A stretch of DNA of 31,189 bases from Anaerolineales bacterium. GTDB taxonomy: Bacteria; Chloroflexota; Anaerolineae; Anaerolineales; UBA4823. The notes under the pieces were generated by a model. That model searched no databases. It was given only the letters and a program-made list of their open reading frames with translations, and was not told the DNA's origin. The stretch is taken from contig JALHTN010000232.1 of the NCBI GenBank assembly GCA_022865865.1, positions 1-31,189 of the forward strand, given 5' to 3'. Shown in pieces: positions 23,510 through 31,189 of this stretch. A program made the position numbers and the translations under genes. Position 1 is the first letter of the stretch. Every line of letters starts with the position of its first letter.

Positions 23510-24349
23510 ATGATGAGCGAATTTATTCAGCTAAGCGTAATTGACCAAGCAGCAGAAGTAATCCGTGAGCGTATCGATATACAGCCCACGGTTGGTATGA
23601 TCCTTGGTTCAGGGTTAGGCAGCCTGGCTGAGGCAGTTGAGGAAGCAGTAATCATCCCGTATGGAGAGATCCCCTCCTGGCCGGTCTCAACAGTAGAGGG
23701 TCACCAGGGACGTTTGGTGATAGGGTCCTTAGAGCAGCAGAACGTGCTTATCATGCAAGGTCGATCCCACTATTACGAAGGCTACAGCATGTCGGAAATT
23801 GGATTCCCGGTACGAGTCATGCAACGCATAGGAGTGGAAATCCTTATTGTTACCAATGCCGCGGGAGGAGTGAACCAGGAATTTGAGCCAGGTGATGTGA
23901 TGCTGATTACCGATCATCTCAACCTGCTTGGGATGGCAGGTGAGAGTCCTTTGCGAGGACCGAATTTTGATTCGATTGGTCCTCGTTTTCCGGATATGGG
24001 GCGCGCCTATGACCAGGAATTAGGGGCTCTAGCGCGTCAAGCGGTGGTAGAGAAAGATTTCCCATTACAGGAAGGCGTGTATGTTTGTCTTGCAGGACCG
24101 TCATTTGAAACCCCTGCAGATTTACGCTTCTTAAAAGCAATTGGTGTTGATGCAGTCGGCATGTCGACAGTTCCCGAAGTCACCGTAGCGCGACATGGAG
24201 GCATGCGTGTCTTGGGTCTCTCAACCATCAGCAATAAAGCTAATTTGGATGGCGATGCACTAACTAGTCACGAGGAAGTCCTGGCAGCTGGAAAGATCGT
24301 TCTGCCTCGCCTTACTCATATCATTCGAGATGTCCTGCAGCGGTTGTGA
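23510..24349 (+). CDS. punA: Purine nucleoside phosphorylase
   Basis: Phosphorolysis of purine nucleosides in salvage, cytosolic, trimeric-type (class I) PNP of 279 residues. Motifs in order: MILGSGLGSLA (phosphate-binding Ser), VEGHQGRLV, MQGRSHYYEGYSM, VTNAAGGVN, AGPSFETPADLRF (with the base-site Glu), VGMSTVPEVTVARH and STISNKAN, whose Asn in the purine site favours 6-oxopurines (inosine, guanosine). Two adjacent ATGs (23510, 23513) are possible; GAAGG at 23498-23502 supports 23510. It starts 35 bases after the XerC/D-like gene. Confidence 0.94.
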   Translation: MMSEFIQLSVIDQAAEVIRERIDIQPTVGMILGSGLGSLAEAVEEAVIIPYGEIPSWPVSTVEGHQGRLVIGSLEQQNVLIMQGRSHYYEGYSMSEIGFPVRVMQRIGVEILIVTNAAGGVNQEFEPGDVMLITDHLNLLGMAGESPLRGPNFDSIGPRFPDMGRAYDQELGALARQAVVEKDFPLQEGVYVCLAGPSFETPADLRFLKAIGVDAVGMSTVPEVTVARHGGMRVLGLSTISNKANLDGDALTSHEEVLAAGKIVLPRLTHIIRDVLQRL

Positions 24350-24411
24350 TCCCTGGTGGGGGGATTGACGTTCTAAGGAAACTGCGCAAAACCTGGATAA
24401 TGCGGTAGCTC

Positions 24412-25119
24412 ATGGAAGAAGCACTCAGCTTTTTCAGAACCTATGAAATGTGGATGTATGTGATCCTGGTGTTAGCAGGATTGGTCTACATCCGAAGATT
24501 CATCCTGGCTTGGGAGGAGCTCCGCAGAGCTGCTTTTGGATTGGAACGTGAAAGTGCCCAATCGCATCTGAACCAATCAGCCGGAATGCTGGTTTTGCTG
24601 TTTATCATGGCAGTTGCTATATTCGTGGTTGTGTCATTTGTCGCCCCCGCATTCCCTGCTTCGATTCCCCTGCAAACTCCGACAATGGATTTGTTAGCTT
24701 CACCATCAACCACTATAGAAGGTGAAGCCGCGCAGGATCAGGACGCAACACCGACTGCTGATCTGTTATCGCTGACAGCAACTGTCCAGGTAATAGGAGA
24801 GGTATGTGTCCCGGGACAAATTATGCTATCAGATCCAGTTGATGGATCGGAAATCAGCGGCGTGGTGATTATAAAGGGGACAGCGGATGTACAAAATTTT
24901 GGATTTTATAAATACGAAGTTGCCAGACTGGGAGATACGGTTTGGCAAACCATTCAAGCAGGTAGGGAGATCAAACAGGAAAGTGAACTGGGTCAATGGG
25001 ATACCCGAACACTAGCACCGGGAGATTATATGTTAAGATTAATTGTTATCGACAATCAGGGAGAAACCCTTGAGCCTTGCGTGATACGGGTGAACGTTAA
25101 TAATCCCTCCGAGCCATAA
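24412..25119 (+). CDS. Membrane-anchored protein with exterior Ig-like domain, unknown function
   Basis: 235 residues. Two hydrophobic segments (about 13-31 and 58-83) flank a charged loop. A low-complexity linker rich in Thr, Pro, Ser and acidic residues follows (about 85-125), then a beta-rich domain (about 128-232) that reads like a bacterial Ig-like/Big_9-type module: VCVPGQIMLSDPVDGSEISG ... IKGTADVQNF ... LAPGDYMLRLIVIDNQGETL. A pair of Cys (in GEVCVPG and EPCVIR) could form a disulfide outside the cell. I do not recognise a specific family. No clear ribosome site precedes ATG 24412. The purine phosphorylase gene ends 62 bases upstream. Confidence 0.75.
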   Translation: MEEALSFFRTYEMWMYVILVLAGLVYIRRFILAWEELRRAAFGLERESAQSHLNQSAGMLVLLFIMAVAIFVVVSFVAPAFPASIPLQTPTMDLLASPSTTIEGEAAQDQDATPTADLLSLTATVQVIGEVCVPGQIMLSDPVDGSEISGVVIIKGTADVQNFGFYKYEVARLGDTVWQTIQAGREIKQESELGQWDTRTLAPGDYMLRLIVIDNQGETLEPCVIRVNVNNPSEP

Positions 25120-25148
25120 ACATATTTTAGGAAAGGAATATTCATTTA

Positions 25149-25691
25149 ATGCCCGAAATCGAAATTCGCCCAGCAAAAGCAGAGGATATTGAAGCTCTTA
25201 TCAAGATTGACCACAGTTATACCAGCGACCATGTCTGGCAGATGGATCCTCAGTTTATTTCTGGGAATATCGGGGCAGCATTTCGGGAGGTGCGCTTACC
25301 CAGGATCGCCAAGGTAGATTACCCTCATCCGAAACATGCTTTCAAGAAAAACTGGGATAGTTACTCCGGTGTTCTGGTGGCATTACATTCTGAAGAACCT
25401 GTGGGTTATACCAGTCTGGTTGAGAATATGATTCCCATCACCACATTAATGTTGGATCTGGTGGTTGATCCAAGGCTGCGCCGGCAGGGGATCGGAACGG
25501 CATTGACTCTCGCAGCTTTAGACTGGATAAAGGGACAAACAAAAAGCCAACGTCTGGTGCTTGGCATGCAGACGAAGAATTTCCCTGCGATTAACCTGGC
25601 GCAGCGCCTCGGCTTAGATTATTGCGGTTACATTGATCATTATTACCCCAACCGAGATATTGCAATATTCTTCACAAAATGGATAATTTAG
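25149..25691 (+). CDS. GNAT-family N-acetyltransferase
   Basis: 180-residue acetyl-CoA-dependent acyltransferase; substrate unknown. The N-terminus IEIRPAKAEDIEALIKID is the standard GNAT beta1-alpha1. Motif A for acetyl-CoA binding is VDPRLRRQGIGTALTLAAL (about 105-123), followed by NFPAINLAQRLGLDYCGY (motif B). AAGGAA (25133-25138) lies 10 bases before ATG 25149. It could act on an amino group of a small molecule or on a protein terminus; the sequence does not decide. Confidence 0.87.
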   Translation: MPEIEIRPAKAEDIEALIKIDHSYTSDHVWQMDPQFISGNIGAAFREVRLPRIAKVDYPHPKHAFKKNWDSYSGVLVALHSEEPVGYTSLVENMIPITTLMLDLVVDPRLRRQGIGTALTLAALDWIKGQTKSQRLVLGMQTKNFPAINLAQRLGLDYCGYIDHYYPNRDIAIFFTKWII

Positions 25692-25700
25692 AGGTATGAT
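25671..25700 (+). promoter_or_regulatory. Promoter of the 7TM-GAF-HTH regulator gene
   Basis: TTCACA (25671-25676) and TATGAT (25695-25700) match consensus at five of six positions each and are 18 bases apart. It overlaps the end of the acetyltransferase gene. The predicted leader before ATG 25722 is about 15 bases, with no Shine-Dalgarno sequence. Confidence 0.55.
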
Positions 25701-25721
25701 TTTTAATAAGATAGATTAAAC

Positions 25722-27674
25722 ATGGTCCAGGGTATAGTTGAAGCACTCAGGGGTATGAACGATTTGCTCACAGCTGGGATTGCTATTACGGCATTTTCTC
25801 TGCTGCTATATGCCCTATCATTTAATTTACGTGACCGGGTTGCCAGGTCATTCGCTATCATCCTGGTGTGCATGGTTTTGGTATCGGTAGGGGATGCGAT
25901 AGCCAGCAGCACATATTCCACCCCGCAGTTAGAATTTTGGATGCGCGTGCAATGGATTGGAATTATCTTTCTTCCTCCAGCGTATTTGCATTTTTCCGAT
26001 GCTCTCTTGGAGACGACAGGACGCCCATCCCGTGGAAGGCGAAGACGTTTGGTTTGGGTGATGTACCTGGCTTCTCTCGGTTTTGTGCTCATTTTGCCAA
26101 CCGATTGGTTAGTCGGTCCTGTGATCACTGATGTTGGGCCTGCGCCACACCTGCAAAGGACCTCACTTACCTGGATCTTTGCATTTTATTACCTCTCAGC
26201 AATCACTCTTTCGGGGATAAATTTCTGGAGAGCCTACCAGCGTACTGTTACGCGCACAAGCCGCCGCCGTATGCGCTACCTGCTGATTGGCGCATTAGCA
26301 CCGGTCCTCGGTTCTTATCCTTTCTTGCTTTTCGGATCCAGCCTGGCACAAAACCATTCGTTAATTTTCTGGACAGCAGCTACCTTAAGTAACCTTCTGG
26401 TTTCAGTATTACTCGTCTTGATGGCATATGCGGTGGCTTTCTTTGGAGTATCCTGGCCTGACCGGGTGGTTAAACGACGTCTTTTCAAATGGTTAATGCG
26501 TGGACCTGTTACTGCGTCGGTAATCCTCGCTCTAGTTACTTTGATTACTCGTTACGGTGAGAGATTTGGACTCTCCAATCCAATCATTGTGCCTATGGTG
26601 ACAGTGACAAGTTTATTGATCATGGAACACTTAATAACCCTGGTTGCACCGTCTTGGGAGAGATGGCTTTTTCATGGTGGCAATCCCAATAAATTGCAAT
26701 TGATCCAATCACTCGAGGAACGTTTTTTAACCACGACAGATCTTAAAGATTTTCTTGAATCGGTGCTGGCTGCTTTATGTGACCGGCTGCAAGTAAAAAA
26801 TGCTTTTATCGTTGTCCTAGATACCAATGGTCCTGAGATGCTGTTGACCCTAGGTGATGAGCATCCATTTGAGGCGATCGAAATTCAAGCTGATTTATTC
26901 AATGTGGTTGCGAAGAATGGGGGGGTCAATGTAAAACGATCTGGCACCGGTTCACTGTTTACCTGGCAGAATTATTGGTTGGCACCATTGTTCGAGGAGA
27001 ATGAAAGTGACGAACACCTGTACGGCATTATCGGTGTTGAGCGAAACCCAGGAGGTACGCTCGGAGAAGATGAAATTGATGCCATCGACATTTTATCCAG
27101 ACGAGCGGAAATGGCTCTATTAGATGTCCGAAAACAGCAGCAGGTTTTCACTTCTGTAGAGGAATTAACCCCCCAGGTGGAGTTGTTTCAGAGACTGCGT
27201 GCAGCCGCGCGCTATGATGGCACAGAAATTCTGACCTCCTCCGATATCTCGCTGGATGATCGCGATATGTCCAAATGGGTTAAGGATGCTTTGAGCCATT
27301 ATTGGGGAGGTCCAAAGCTTTCCCAAAGCCCACTTATCAATTTGGAGGTCGTTCAACAGGCTGTTGGTCAGCATGATGGAAACCCAACCAATGCTCTGCG
27401 TTCTATCTTGCTCGAAGGTATTAGTAAAGTGCGTCCGGGAGGAGACCGGCGTTTCACTGGGGAATGGATACTATATAATATATTGGACTTGAAATTCTTG
27501 GAGGGCCGGAAAGTCCGAGATATCGCGATGCGTTTGGCCATGTCAGAAGCGGATTTGTACCGCAAACAGCGGGTTGCGATTGAAGAGGTAGCACGCGCGA
27601 TCATTGACATGGAGCAAGAAGTTAGAAAGGAGGAAAGATCTGAAAAGAGTAAAGAAGTAGATGTTCCATCGTAA
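25722..27674 (+). CDS. Membrane sensor-regulator: 7TM, GAF-like and C-terminal HTH
   Basis: 650 residues, no family known to me for the whole. The first 310 residues hold about seven or eight membrane helices resembling the N-terminal 7TM domain of sensor histidine kinases (WIGIIFLPPAYLHFSDALL, then a basic loop RGRRRRLVWV). Residues about 338-470 look like a GAF domain (DLKDFLESVLAALCDRLQVKNAF ... YGIIGVER). No HATPase or DHp box follows, so it is not a kinase. Instead, the C-terminus (about 590-640) has a helix-turn-helix-like block, VRDIAMRLAMSEADLYRKQR, then a helix VAIEEVARAI. This suggests a membrane-bound one-component transcription regulator. The S1-protein gene follows after 44 bases. 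ATG 25755 is an alternative start. Confidence 0.68.
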   Translation: MVQGIVEALRGMNDLLTAGIAITAFSLLLYALSFNLRDRVARSFAIILVCMVLVSVGDAIASSTYSTPQLEFWMRVQWIGIIFLPPAYLHFSDALLETTGRPSRGRRRRLVWVMYLASLGFVLILPTDWLVGPVITDVGPAPHLQRTSLTWIFAFYYLSAITLSGINFWRAYQRTVTRTSRRRMRYLLIGALAPVLGSYPFLLFGSSLAQNHSLIFWTAATLSNLLVSVLLVLMAYAVAFFGVSWPDRVVKRRLFKWLMRGPVTASVILALVTLITRYGERFGLSNPIIVPMVTVTSLLIMEHLITLVAPSWERWLFHGGNPNKLQLIQSLEERFLTTTDLKDFLESVLAALCDRLQVKNAFIVVLDTNGPEMLLTLGDEHPFEAIEIQADLFNVVAKNGGVNVKRSGTGSLFTWQNYWLAPLFEENESDEHLYGIIGVERNPGGTLGEDEIDAIDILSRRAEMALLDVRKQQQVFTSVEELTPQVELFQRLRAAARYDGTEILTSSDISLDDRDMSKWVKDALSHYWGGPKLSQSPLINLEVVQQAVGQHDGNPTNALRSILLEGISKVRPGGDRRFTGEWILYNILDLKFLEGRKVRDIAMRLAMSEADLYRKQRVAIEEVARAIIDMEQEVRKEERSEKSKEVDVPS

Positions 27675-27718
27675 TGGAGGGTACCAAGAGGCACTATCTA
27701 TTAAAGAGGTAACGATTA

Positions 27719-28684
27719 ATGGTAAACAAATTGTATTCAGAAGAATTGGATGGGGGTCCGCAACCATTAGATGAATCTTGGTGGGCAGCGGTATTGGCGG
27801 AAGATGAAAAAACAGGTGCATGCTCTGATGAGGCACCAACACCTGAATCGGGTAGCGGTCCACAACAGGCAAAAGTCGATTGGGAGCAAGCCCGTAAAAT
27901 CTATGATTCAGATGAGACTATTACCCTCGAAGTGGTGGATTATAACCGCGGGGGGTTGCTCGTAGAAGGTGGTAATCTGCAGGGATTTGTCCCAATTTCA
28001 CACCTGGTGAAAATCGAATGTGATCTGGGAGGTAAGGTGGCAGAAGAGCGCGAGCAGCTGCTCAACCAATATCTGGCATCTGAAATAACGCTCAAGGTGA
28101 TCGAATGTGATCCAGCGAGGGGACGGGTGGTGCTTTCCGAACGAGCAGCACTGTTTGGACCTGGCAGGCGGATGCAATTGCTCGAGAATTTGCTGCCTTC
28201 GGAAAGGATTAGCGGCACGGTTACGAATATTACTGATTTCGGGGTGTTCGTAGATTTGGGTGGATTGGAAGGATTGATCCACGTTTCAGAACTGTCGTGG
28301 GGACGTGTTCGTCATCCAGCTGAGGTGGTGAAAGTCGGAGAAGAAGTCCTGGTTTATGTGATCAGCATAGATCAAGATCGACAGCGGGTAGCACTCTCAC
28401 TGAAACGCCTGGACTCCAATCCCTGGGAGACTGCTGATGAACGCTATCACCCAGGTCAAGAGTTTGATGCCGTGATCACGAGTGTAATGCCTTTTGGGGC
28501 ATTTGCCCGGTTAGAGGAAGGTCTGGATGGTTTGATACATGTCTCTGAGATGAGCATCGAGGATGACATGATCAAACCGAGTGATATTGTCGCCGAGGGT
28601 CAGCAAGTACAGGTTAGAGTATTGCATGTAGATGCTGATAAGCAGCGCTTGGGATTAAGTTTGATATCCGATGCGCATATTTAG
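27719..28684 (+). CDS. S1 RNA-binding-domain protein (ribosomal protein S1-like)
   Basis: 321 residues: an acidic N-terminal 55 residues and three S1 (OB-fold) repeats at about 62-143, 160-232 and 244-318. Repeat 2 (GTVTNITDFGVFVDLGGLEG, LIHVSELSW) and repeat 3 (VITSVMPFGAFARLEEGLDG, LIHVSEMS) are canonical. Repeat 1 is more diverged (VVDYNRGGLLVEGGNLQGFV). It likely binds mRNA or the ribosome; with only three repeats it is shorter than proteobacterial S1 but similar to short S1 proteins in other phyla. AGAGGT (27704-27709) lies 9 bases before ATG 27719. Symbol rpsA is possible but not certain. Confidence 0.88.
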   Translation: MVNKLYSEELDGGPQPLDESWWAAVLAEDEKTGACSDEAPTPESGSGPQQAKVDWEQARKIYDSDETITLEVVDYNRGGLLVEGGNLQGFVPISHLVKIECDLGGKVAEEREQLLNQYLASEITLKVIECDPARGRVVLSERAALFGPGRRMQLLENLLPSERISGTVTNITDFGVFVDLGGLEGLIHVSELSWGRVRHPAEVVKVGEEVLVYVISIDQDRQRVALSLKRLDSNPWETADERYHPGQEFDAVITSVMPFGAFARLEEGLDGLIHVSEMSIEDDMIKPSDIVAEGQQVQVRVLHVDADKQRLGLSLISDAHI

Positions 28685-28761
28685 CTTTGGATAAATTAGT
28701 ATTGTTGCGCCAATCTGGGAACTGCTTTCGATTCATATTATGTCTAATCTAAAGTAAGGCG

Positions 28762-29346
28762 ATGAAAAATTTAAGGGGGATAGCATTCGGGGTTGTTTGT
28801 GGATTTTTGGGGGTTGGGTTACTGCTGCTTGCAACCAGCCAACCGCGGGGTGAGCCTGTTCAATTAATTCCGCCTCCAACTCCAGCACCCATGATTGTAC
28901 ATGTTGCAGGTGCGGTTAATGAACCAGGAGTTCTTTCCCTGCAGAGTGGTTCACGAGTTAAAGATGCTATTGAGAAAGCTGGGGGTCTGGCAGATACTGC
29001 AGATTCAAGTTTAATAAATCTTGCTATGCTGGTAAACGATGGAATGCAGATTTGGGTACCTGCGGTGCAGGTTGATCCGAGCAGTGAACACATACCTGGT
29101 ATAAACAATCAAGCACAGGTGCCGGATCATCCCGGTAATCTGATCAATATCAATACCGCATCCCAGGTTGAGTTAGAGACATTGTCCGGGATCGGTCCGG
29201 TGATAGCGAATGCCATCATCCAATTCCGCCTGGAACACGGACCATACAAGGTAATTGATGATATTCAAGCCGTGTCGGGGATCGGACCGGTTGTGTTTGA
29301 GAAGATCAAACCGTTTATCACTATTGGGGGAGCCCCAGGTGATTAA
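28762..29346 (+). CDS. comEA: ComEA-family DNA-binding protein (SLBB plus helix-hairpin-helix)
   Basis: Membrane-anchored DNA receptor of natural transformation by homology. 194 residues: one N-terminal transmembrane anchor (about 7-26), Pro-rich linker, SLBB domain (about 45-97, VHVAGAVNEPGVLSLQSGSRV), a spacer, then two helix-hairpin-helix motifs (about 126-188; ININTASQVELETLSGIGPV and VSGIGPVVFEKIKP). This order matches Gram-positive-type ComEA. AAGGCG precedes ATG 28762. No comEC lies next to it, and it converges on the aminotransferase gene with a 4-base overlap of stop codons. Confidence 0.9.
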   Translation: MKNLRGIAFGVVCGFLGVGLLLLATSQPRGEPVQLIPPPTPAPMIVHVAGAVNEPGVLSLQSGSRVKDAIEKAGGLADTADSSLINLAMLVNDGMQIWVPAVQVDPSSEHIPGINNQAQVPDHPGNLININTASQVELETLSGIGPVIANAIIQFRLEHGPYKVIDDIQAVSGIGPVVFEKIKPFITIGGAPGD

Positions 29347-30524
29347 ATCTTTGCAGTCAGGAACCCTGAAATTCGTTCCAATGCTGTGTCGATGTCTTCC
29401 CGAGAGGTGGCGAAACACATTCTGAGGTAACCCTCGCCATATTCCCCAAAATCAGTTCCTGGTAGGACTGCGACACCGGCTTCATATAATAAACGACTCG
29501 CCAGCTGCCGCACCGGCATATCGAAAGCACTGACATTAGGAAATGCATAAATAGCGCCCTGAGGGATCTGGCAGGTGACGCCAGAAATTGCATTGAGGCC
29601 AGATACCAACCGGTCCCGGCGGTGTTTATAATCCGCAACCATTTCTGAAACCAGTTCCTGGCTAGAAGATAGCGCGTGGGCACCCGCGATTTGCGTGAAT
29701 GTCGCAGTACAACCTATCGAATGAGTCAGGAGCAAGCCGATGCGCTCAGCAAGGGCTTCCGGCATGATGCTATAGCCAAGACGCCAGCCGGTCATGGCAT
29801 AAGTTTTTGAAAATCCATCCACGATAATCGTCGGGTCTAGCATTCCTGGCAGAGCTGCTATGCTGGGCACCCCTTTTTGCTCGTAATCCAGACGCGTGTA
29901 GATCTCATCCGAGATGATCCAAATGCTGTGATCCTTTGCTGCTCGGGCAATGTGCTCGAGATCTACGAGGGGTATCACGCCGCCGGTGGGATTGCTGGGG
30001 GAGTTGAGAATGATCAACCTGGTACGATCGTTTACCAGGTTATCAAATGCCTCCAGGTTGAAGGAGAAATTGTTACCCTCGAGCAGGGGTACAGGTACAG
30101 GAATCCCACCTGCGACCTCAATCATGGCCTGATAGGTTGGAAAACCCGGATCCGGGTAAATGACTTCATCGCCTGGTTCGACCAGGGCCAGCGTTGGAAA
30201 AAACAAGCCCGGTTTTGCTCCTGGACCGACTACAACCTGGTTGGGGTTAATTTGCAAATTGCGCTGCTTACCCGCAGAATCCGCGATCACCTGGCGCAGC
30301 TCTGTTAATCCGGAAGGGGGATTATAGCGAGTATATCCAGCCTGGATGGCATCGATCCCGGCTTGACTGATGTGAGGAAAGGTCTCAGTATCCGGTTGGC
30401 CGATCTCCAGATGGATGATATGCCTACCATCAGCTTCCAAGGTTTGTGCCTCGGCCATTACTGCATAGGCCCCTTCAGGCTTCAGGTTATCAAGGCGGCT
30501 GGCAAAAGGTGGGGATGGTTTCAT
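29343..30524 (-). CDS. Class I/II PLP-dependent aminotransferase (aspartate-aminotransferase-like)
   Basis: 393-residue fold-type I aminotransferase. Motifs: [14 protein letters not shown] near the N-terminus, GAKPGLFF (cofactor phosphate region), [23 protein letters not shown], and the PLP lysine in [17 protein letters not shown]; the C-terminal [19 protein letters not shown] contains the carboxylate-binding Arg. This is the AspB/AlaT-like subgroup (Ib/Ig); the amino-acid pair cannot be fixed by eye. Its ATG overlaps the dcd stop (30521-30524), so it is translated as part of the dcd operon. No terminator separates its end from the converging comEA gene. Confidence 0.9.
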   Translation of the reverse strand: MKPSPPFASRLDNLKPEGAYAVMAEAQTLEADGRHIIHLEIGQPDTETFPHISQAGIDAIQAGYTRYNPPSGLTELRQVIADSAGKQRNLQINPNQVVVGPGAKPGLFFPTLALVEPGDEVIYPDPGFPTYQAMIEVAGGIPVPVPLLEGNNFSFNLEAFDNLVNDRTRLIILNSPSNPTGGVIPLVDLEHIARAAKDHSIWIISDEIYTRLDYEQKGVPSIAALPGMLDPTIIVDGFSKTYAMTGWRLGYSIMPEALAERIGLLLTHSIGCTATFTQIAGAHALSSSQELVSEMVADYKHRRDRLVSGLNAISGVTCQIPQGAIYAFPNVSAFDMPVRQLASRLLYEAGVAVLPGTDFGEYGEGYLRMCFATSREDIDTALERISGFLTAKI

Positions 30525-31075
30525 ATTTTTGGAAGGACGATGGCTTCTTGCTTCTGGTACTTGCCTTTCTTATCAGCATAGGAGACATCGCATACCTCGT
30601 CGGCTTGGAAGAACAACACCTGAGCGATACCTTCATTGGCATAAATGCGCGCCGGTAGGGGTGTGGTATTGGAGATCTCCAAGGTGACGTAACCTTCCCA
30701 TTCTGGTTCGAAGGGAGTGACGTTAACGATGATGCCGCAGCGGGCATAGGTAGATTTCCCCAAACAAATGGTAAGCACTTCACGCGGGATGCGGAAATAT
30801 TCAACGGTGCGGGCCAAGGCAAATGAGTTGGGAGGGATAACGCAAATCTCTCCCTTGAAATCGACCATGGAATTTGGATCGAAGTGCTTCGGATCAACCA
30901 CAGCTGAAAATACGTTGGTAAATATTTTAAACTCGTTAGCAACACGGATATCATAGCCGTATGACGAGACACCATATGAGATCACGCCATCACGAACCTG
31001 GTTATCTGCGAATGGTTCGATCATGCCCTCCTCTGCTGCCATTTTACGGATCCAATGGTCGGGTTTAAGTCCCAT
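30521..31075 (-). CDS. dcd: dCTP deaminase
   Basis: Deaminates dCTP to dUTP in pyrimidine nucleotide supply; 184 residues. Motifs: [50 protein letters not shown] (nucleotide-binding Ser/Arg and the catalytic Glu of EWEG), and [12 protein letters not shown]. Some members also hydrolyse dUTP to dUMP; that is not decidable here. AGGAGG (31081-31086 region, minus strand) is about 6 bases before ATG 31075. The aminotransferase gene follows with ATGA overlap, and an unidentified gene ends 27 bases upstream. Confidence 0.93.
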   Translation of the reverse strand: MGLKPDHWIRKMAAEEGMIEPFADNQVRDGVISYGVSSYGYDIRVANEFKIFTNVFSAVVDPKHFDPNSMVDFKGEICVIPPNSFALARTVEYFRIPREVLTICLGKSTYARCGIIVNVTPFEPEWEGYVTLEISNTTPLPARIYANEGIAQVLFFQADEVCDVSYADKKGKYQKQEAIVLPKI

Positions 31076-31102
31076 AATAACCTCCTATCGTATTAATTGA
31101 AT

Positions 31103-31189
31103 TTAATTCCAATTGCTGGCTGAAAAAATCTTATTCAACAGTGCAGCCCGTTCATCTGGTGTCATCAGACGAGGTCGGGCATAATCCTC
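31103..31189 (-). CDS. C-terminal fragment of an unidentified protein, cut by the window edge
   Basis: The minus strand is open from the window end to a TAA at 31105-31103, encoding at least 28 residues that end TPDERAALLNKIFSASNWN, a protein-like composition with an amphipathic helix. The gap to the dcd start is only 27 bases and includes the dcd ribosome site, so it would be the first known member of the dcd operon. I do not recognise the family from this tail. Confidence 0.55.
   Translation of the reverse strand, partial: EDYARPRLMTPDERAALLNKIFSASNWN

Noticed and set aside
24365..24401. Promoter TTGACG...GATAAT before the Ig-like protein gene
   Set aside because: The spacer is 25 bases, too long for a sigma-70-type promoter.
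29877..30308. 143-codon + strand frame within the aminotransferase gene
   Set aside because: Antisense shadow of a clear PLP enzyme with complete motifs.
1..31189. CRISPR array, rRNA or tRNA genes, insertion sequences
   Set aside because: I scanned for regular spaced repeats, cloverleaf-like tails and transposase motifs on both strands and saw none. A dedicated tRNA search was not possible here.

Overview
The window looks like chromosomal DNA of a bacterium from the phylum Chloroflexota, most likely class Anaerolineae. This is an inference from gene style and content: a type 2 isoleucyl-tRNA synthetase behind a T-box leader, Thr/Pro-rich extracytoplasmic linkers, a 7TM-GAF sensor, a ROK-type polyphosphate glucokinase and a stand-alone S1-repeat protein. 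I see no rRNA, tRNA, CRISPR array or insertion sequence. Genes are dense, mostly on the + strand, and often start on or just before the stop codon of the gene upstream.

Layout. 30-770 (-) is a polyphosphate glucokinase, divergent from acs (acetyl-CoA synthetase), which is followed at 34 bp by a SulP-STAS-cNMP transporter. 5439-7690 is a PadR regulator followed by modA and modB, under a near-consensus promoter whose -10 lies in a perfect 29-bp palindrome. 7687-11255 is an ileS unit: promoter on the modB stop codon, T-box leader with terminator, then IleRS with the swapped GXHH signature. After a 403-bp gap with small inverted repeats and a 14-bp direct repeat come a CDP-alcohol phosphatidyltransferase with a DoxX-like C-terminus, a flippase-like membrane protein and a small membrane protein.

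14403-19322 is the most intriguing block: GTP cyclohydrolase II, a stand-alone RibD-type reductase, a zinc-less BchC-like MDR dehydrogenase, a 6-pyruvoyl-tetrahydropterin-synthase homologue with Glu at the catalytic Cys position, a GT4 glycosyltransferase and a SAM methyltransferase. Together they suggest a pathway making a decorated (glycosylated, methylated) pterin or pyrimidine from GTP. This is inference from gene content, not demonstrated function.

19331-25691 is mainly housekeeping: a DUF123/GIY-YIG-type protein, lspA, an RluD-type pseudouridine synthase, threonine aldolase, an XerC/D-like protein that has lost its catalytic tyrosine, purine nucleoside phosphorylase, a membrane-anchored protein with an Ig-like exterior domain, and a GNAT acetyltransferase. 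25722-29346 holds a 7TM-GAF-HTH membrane regulator, a three-repeat S1 protein and ComEA. The right end (-) is an operon of an unidentified gene (only its C-terminus is present), dcd and a class I aminotransferase, converging on comEA with a 4-bp overlap.
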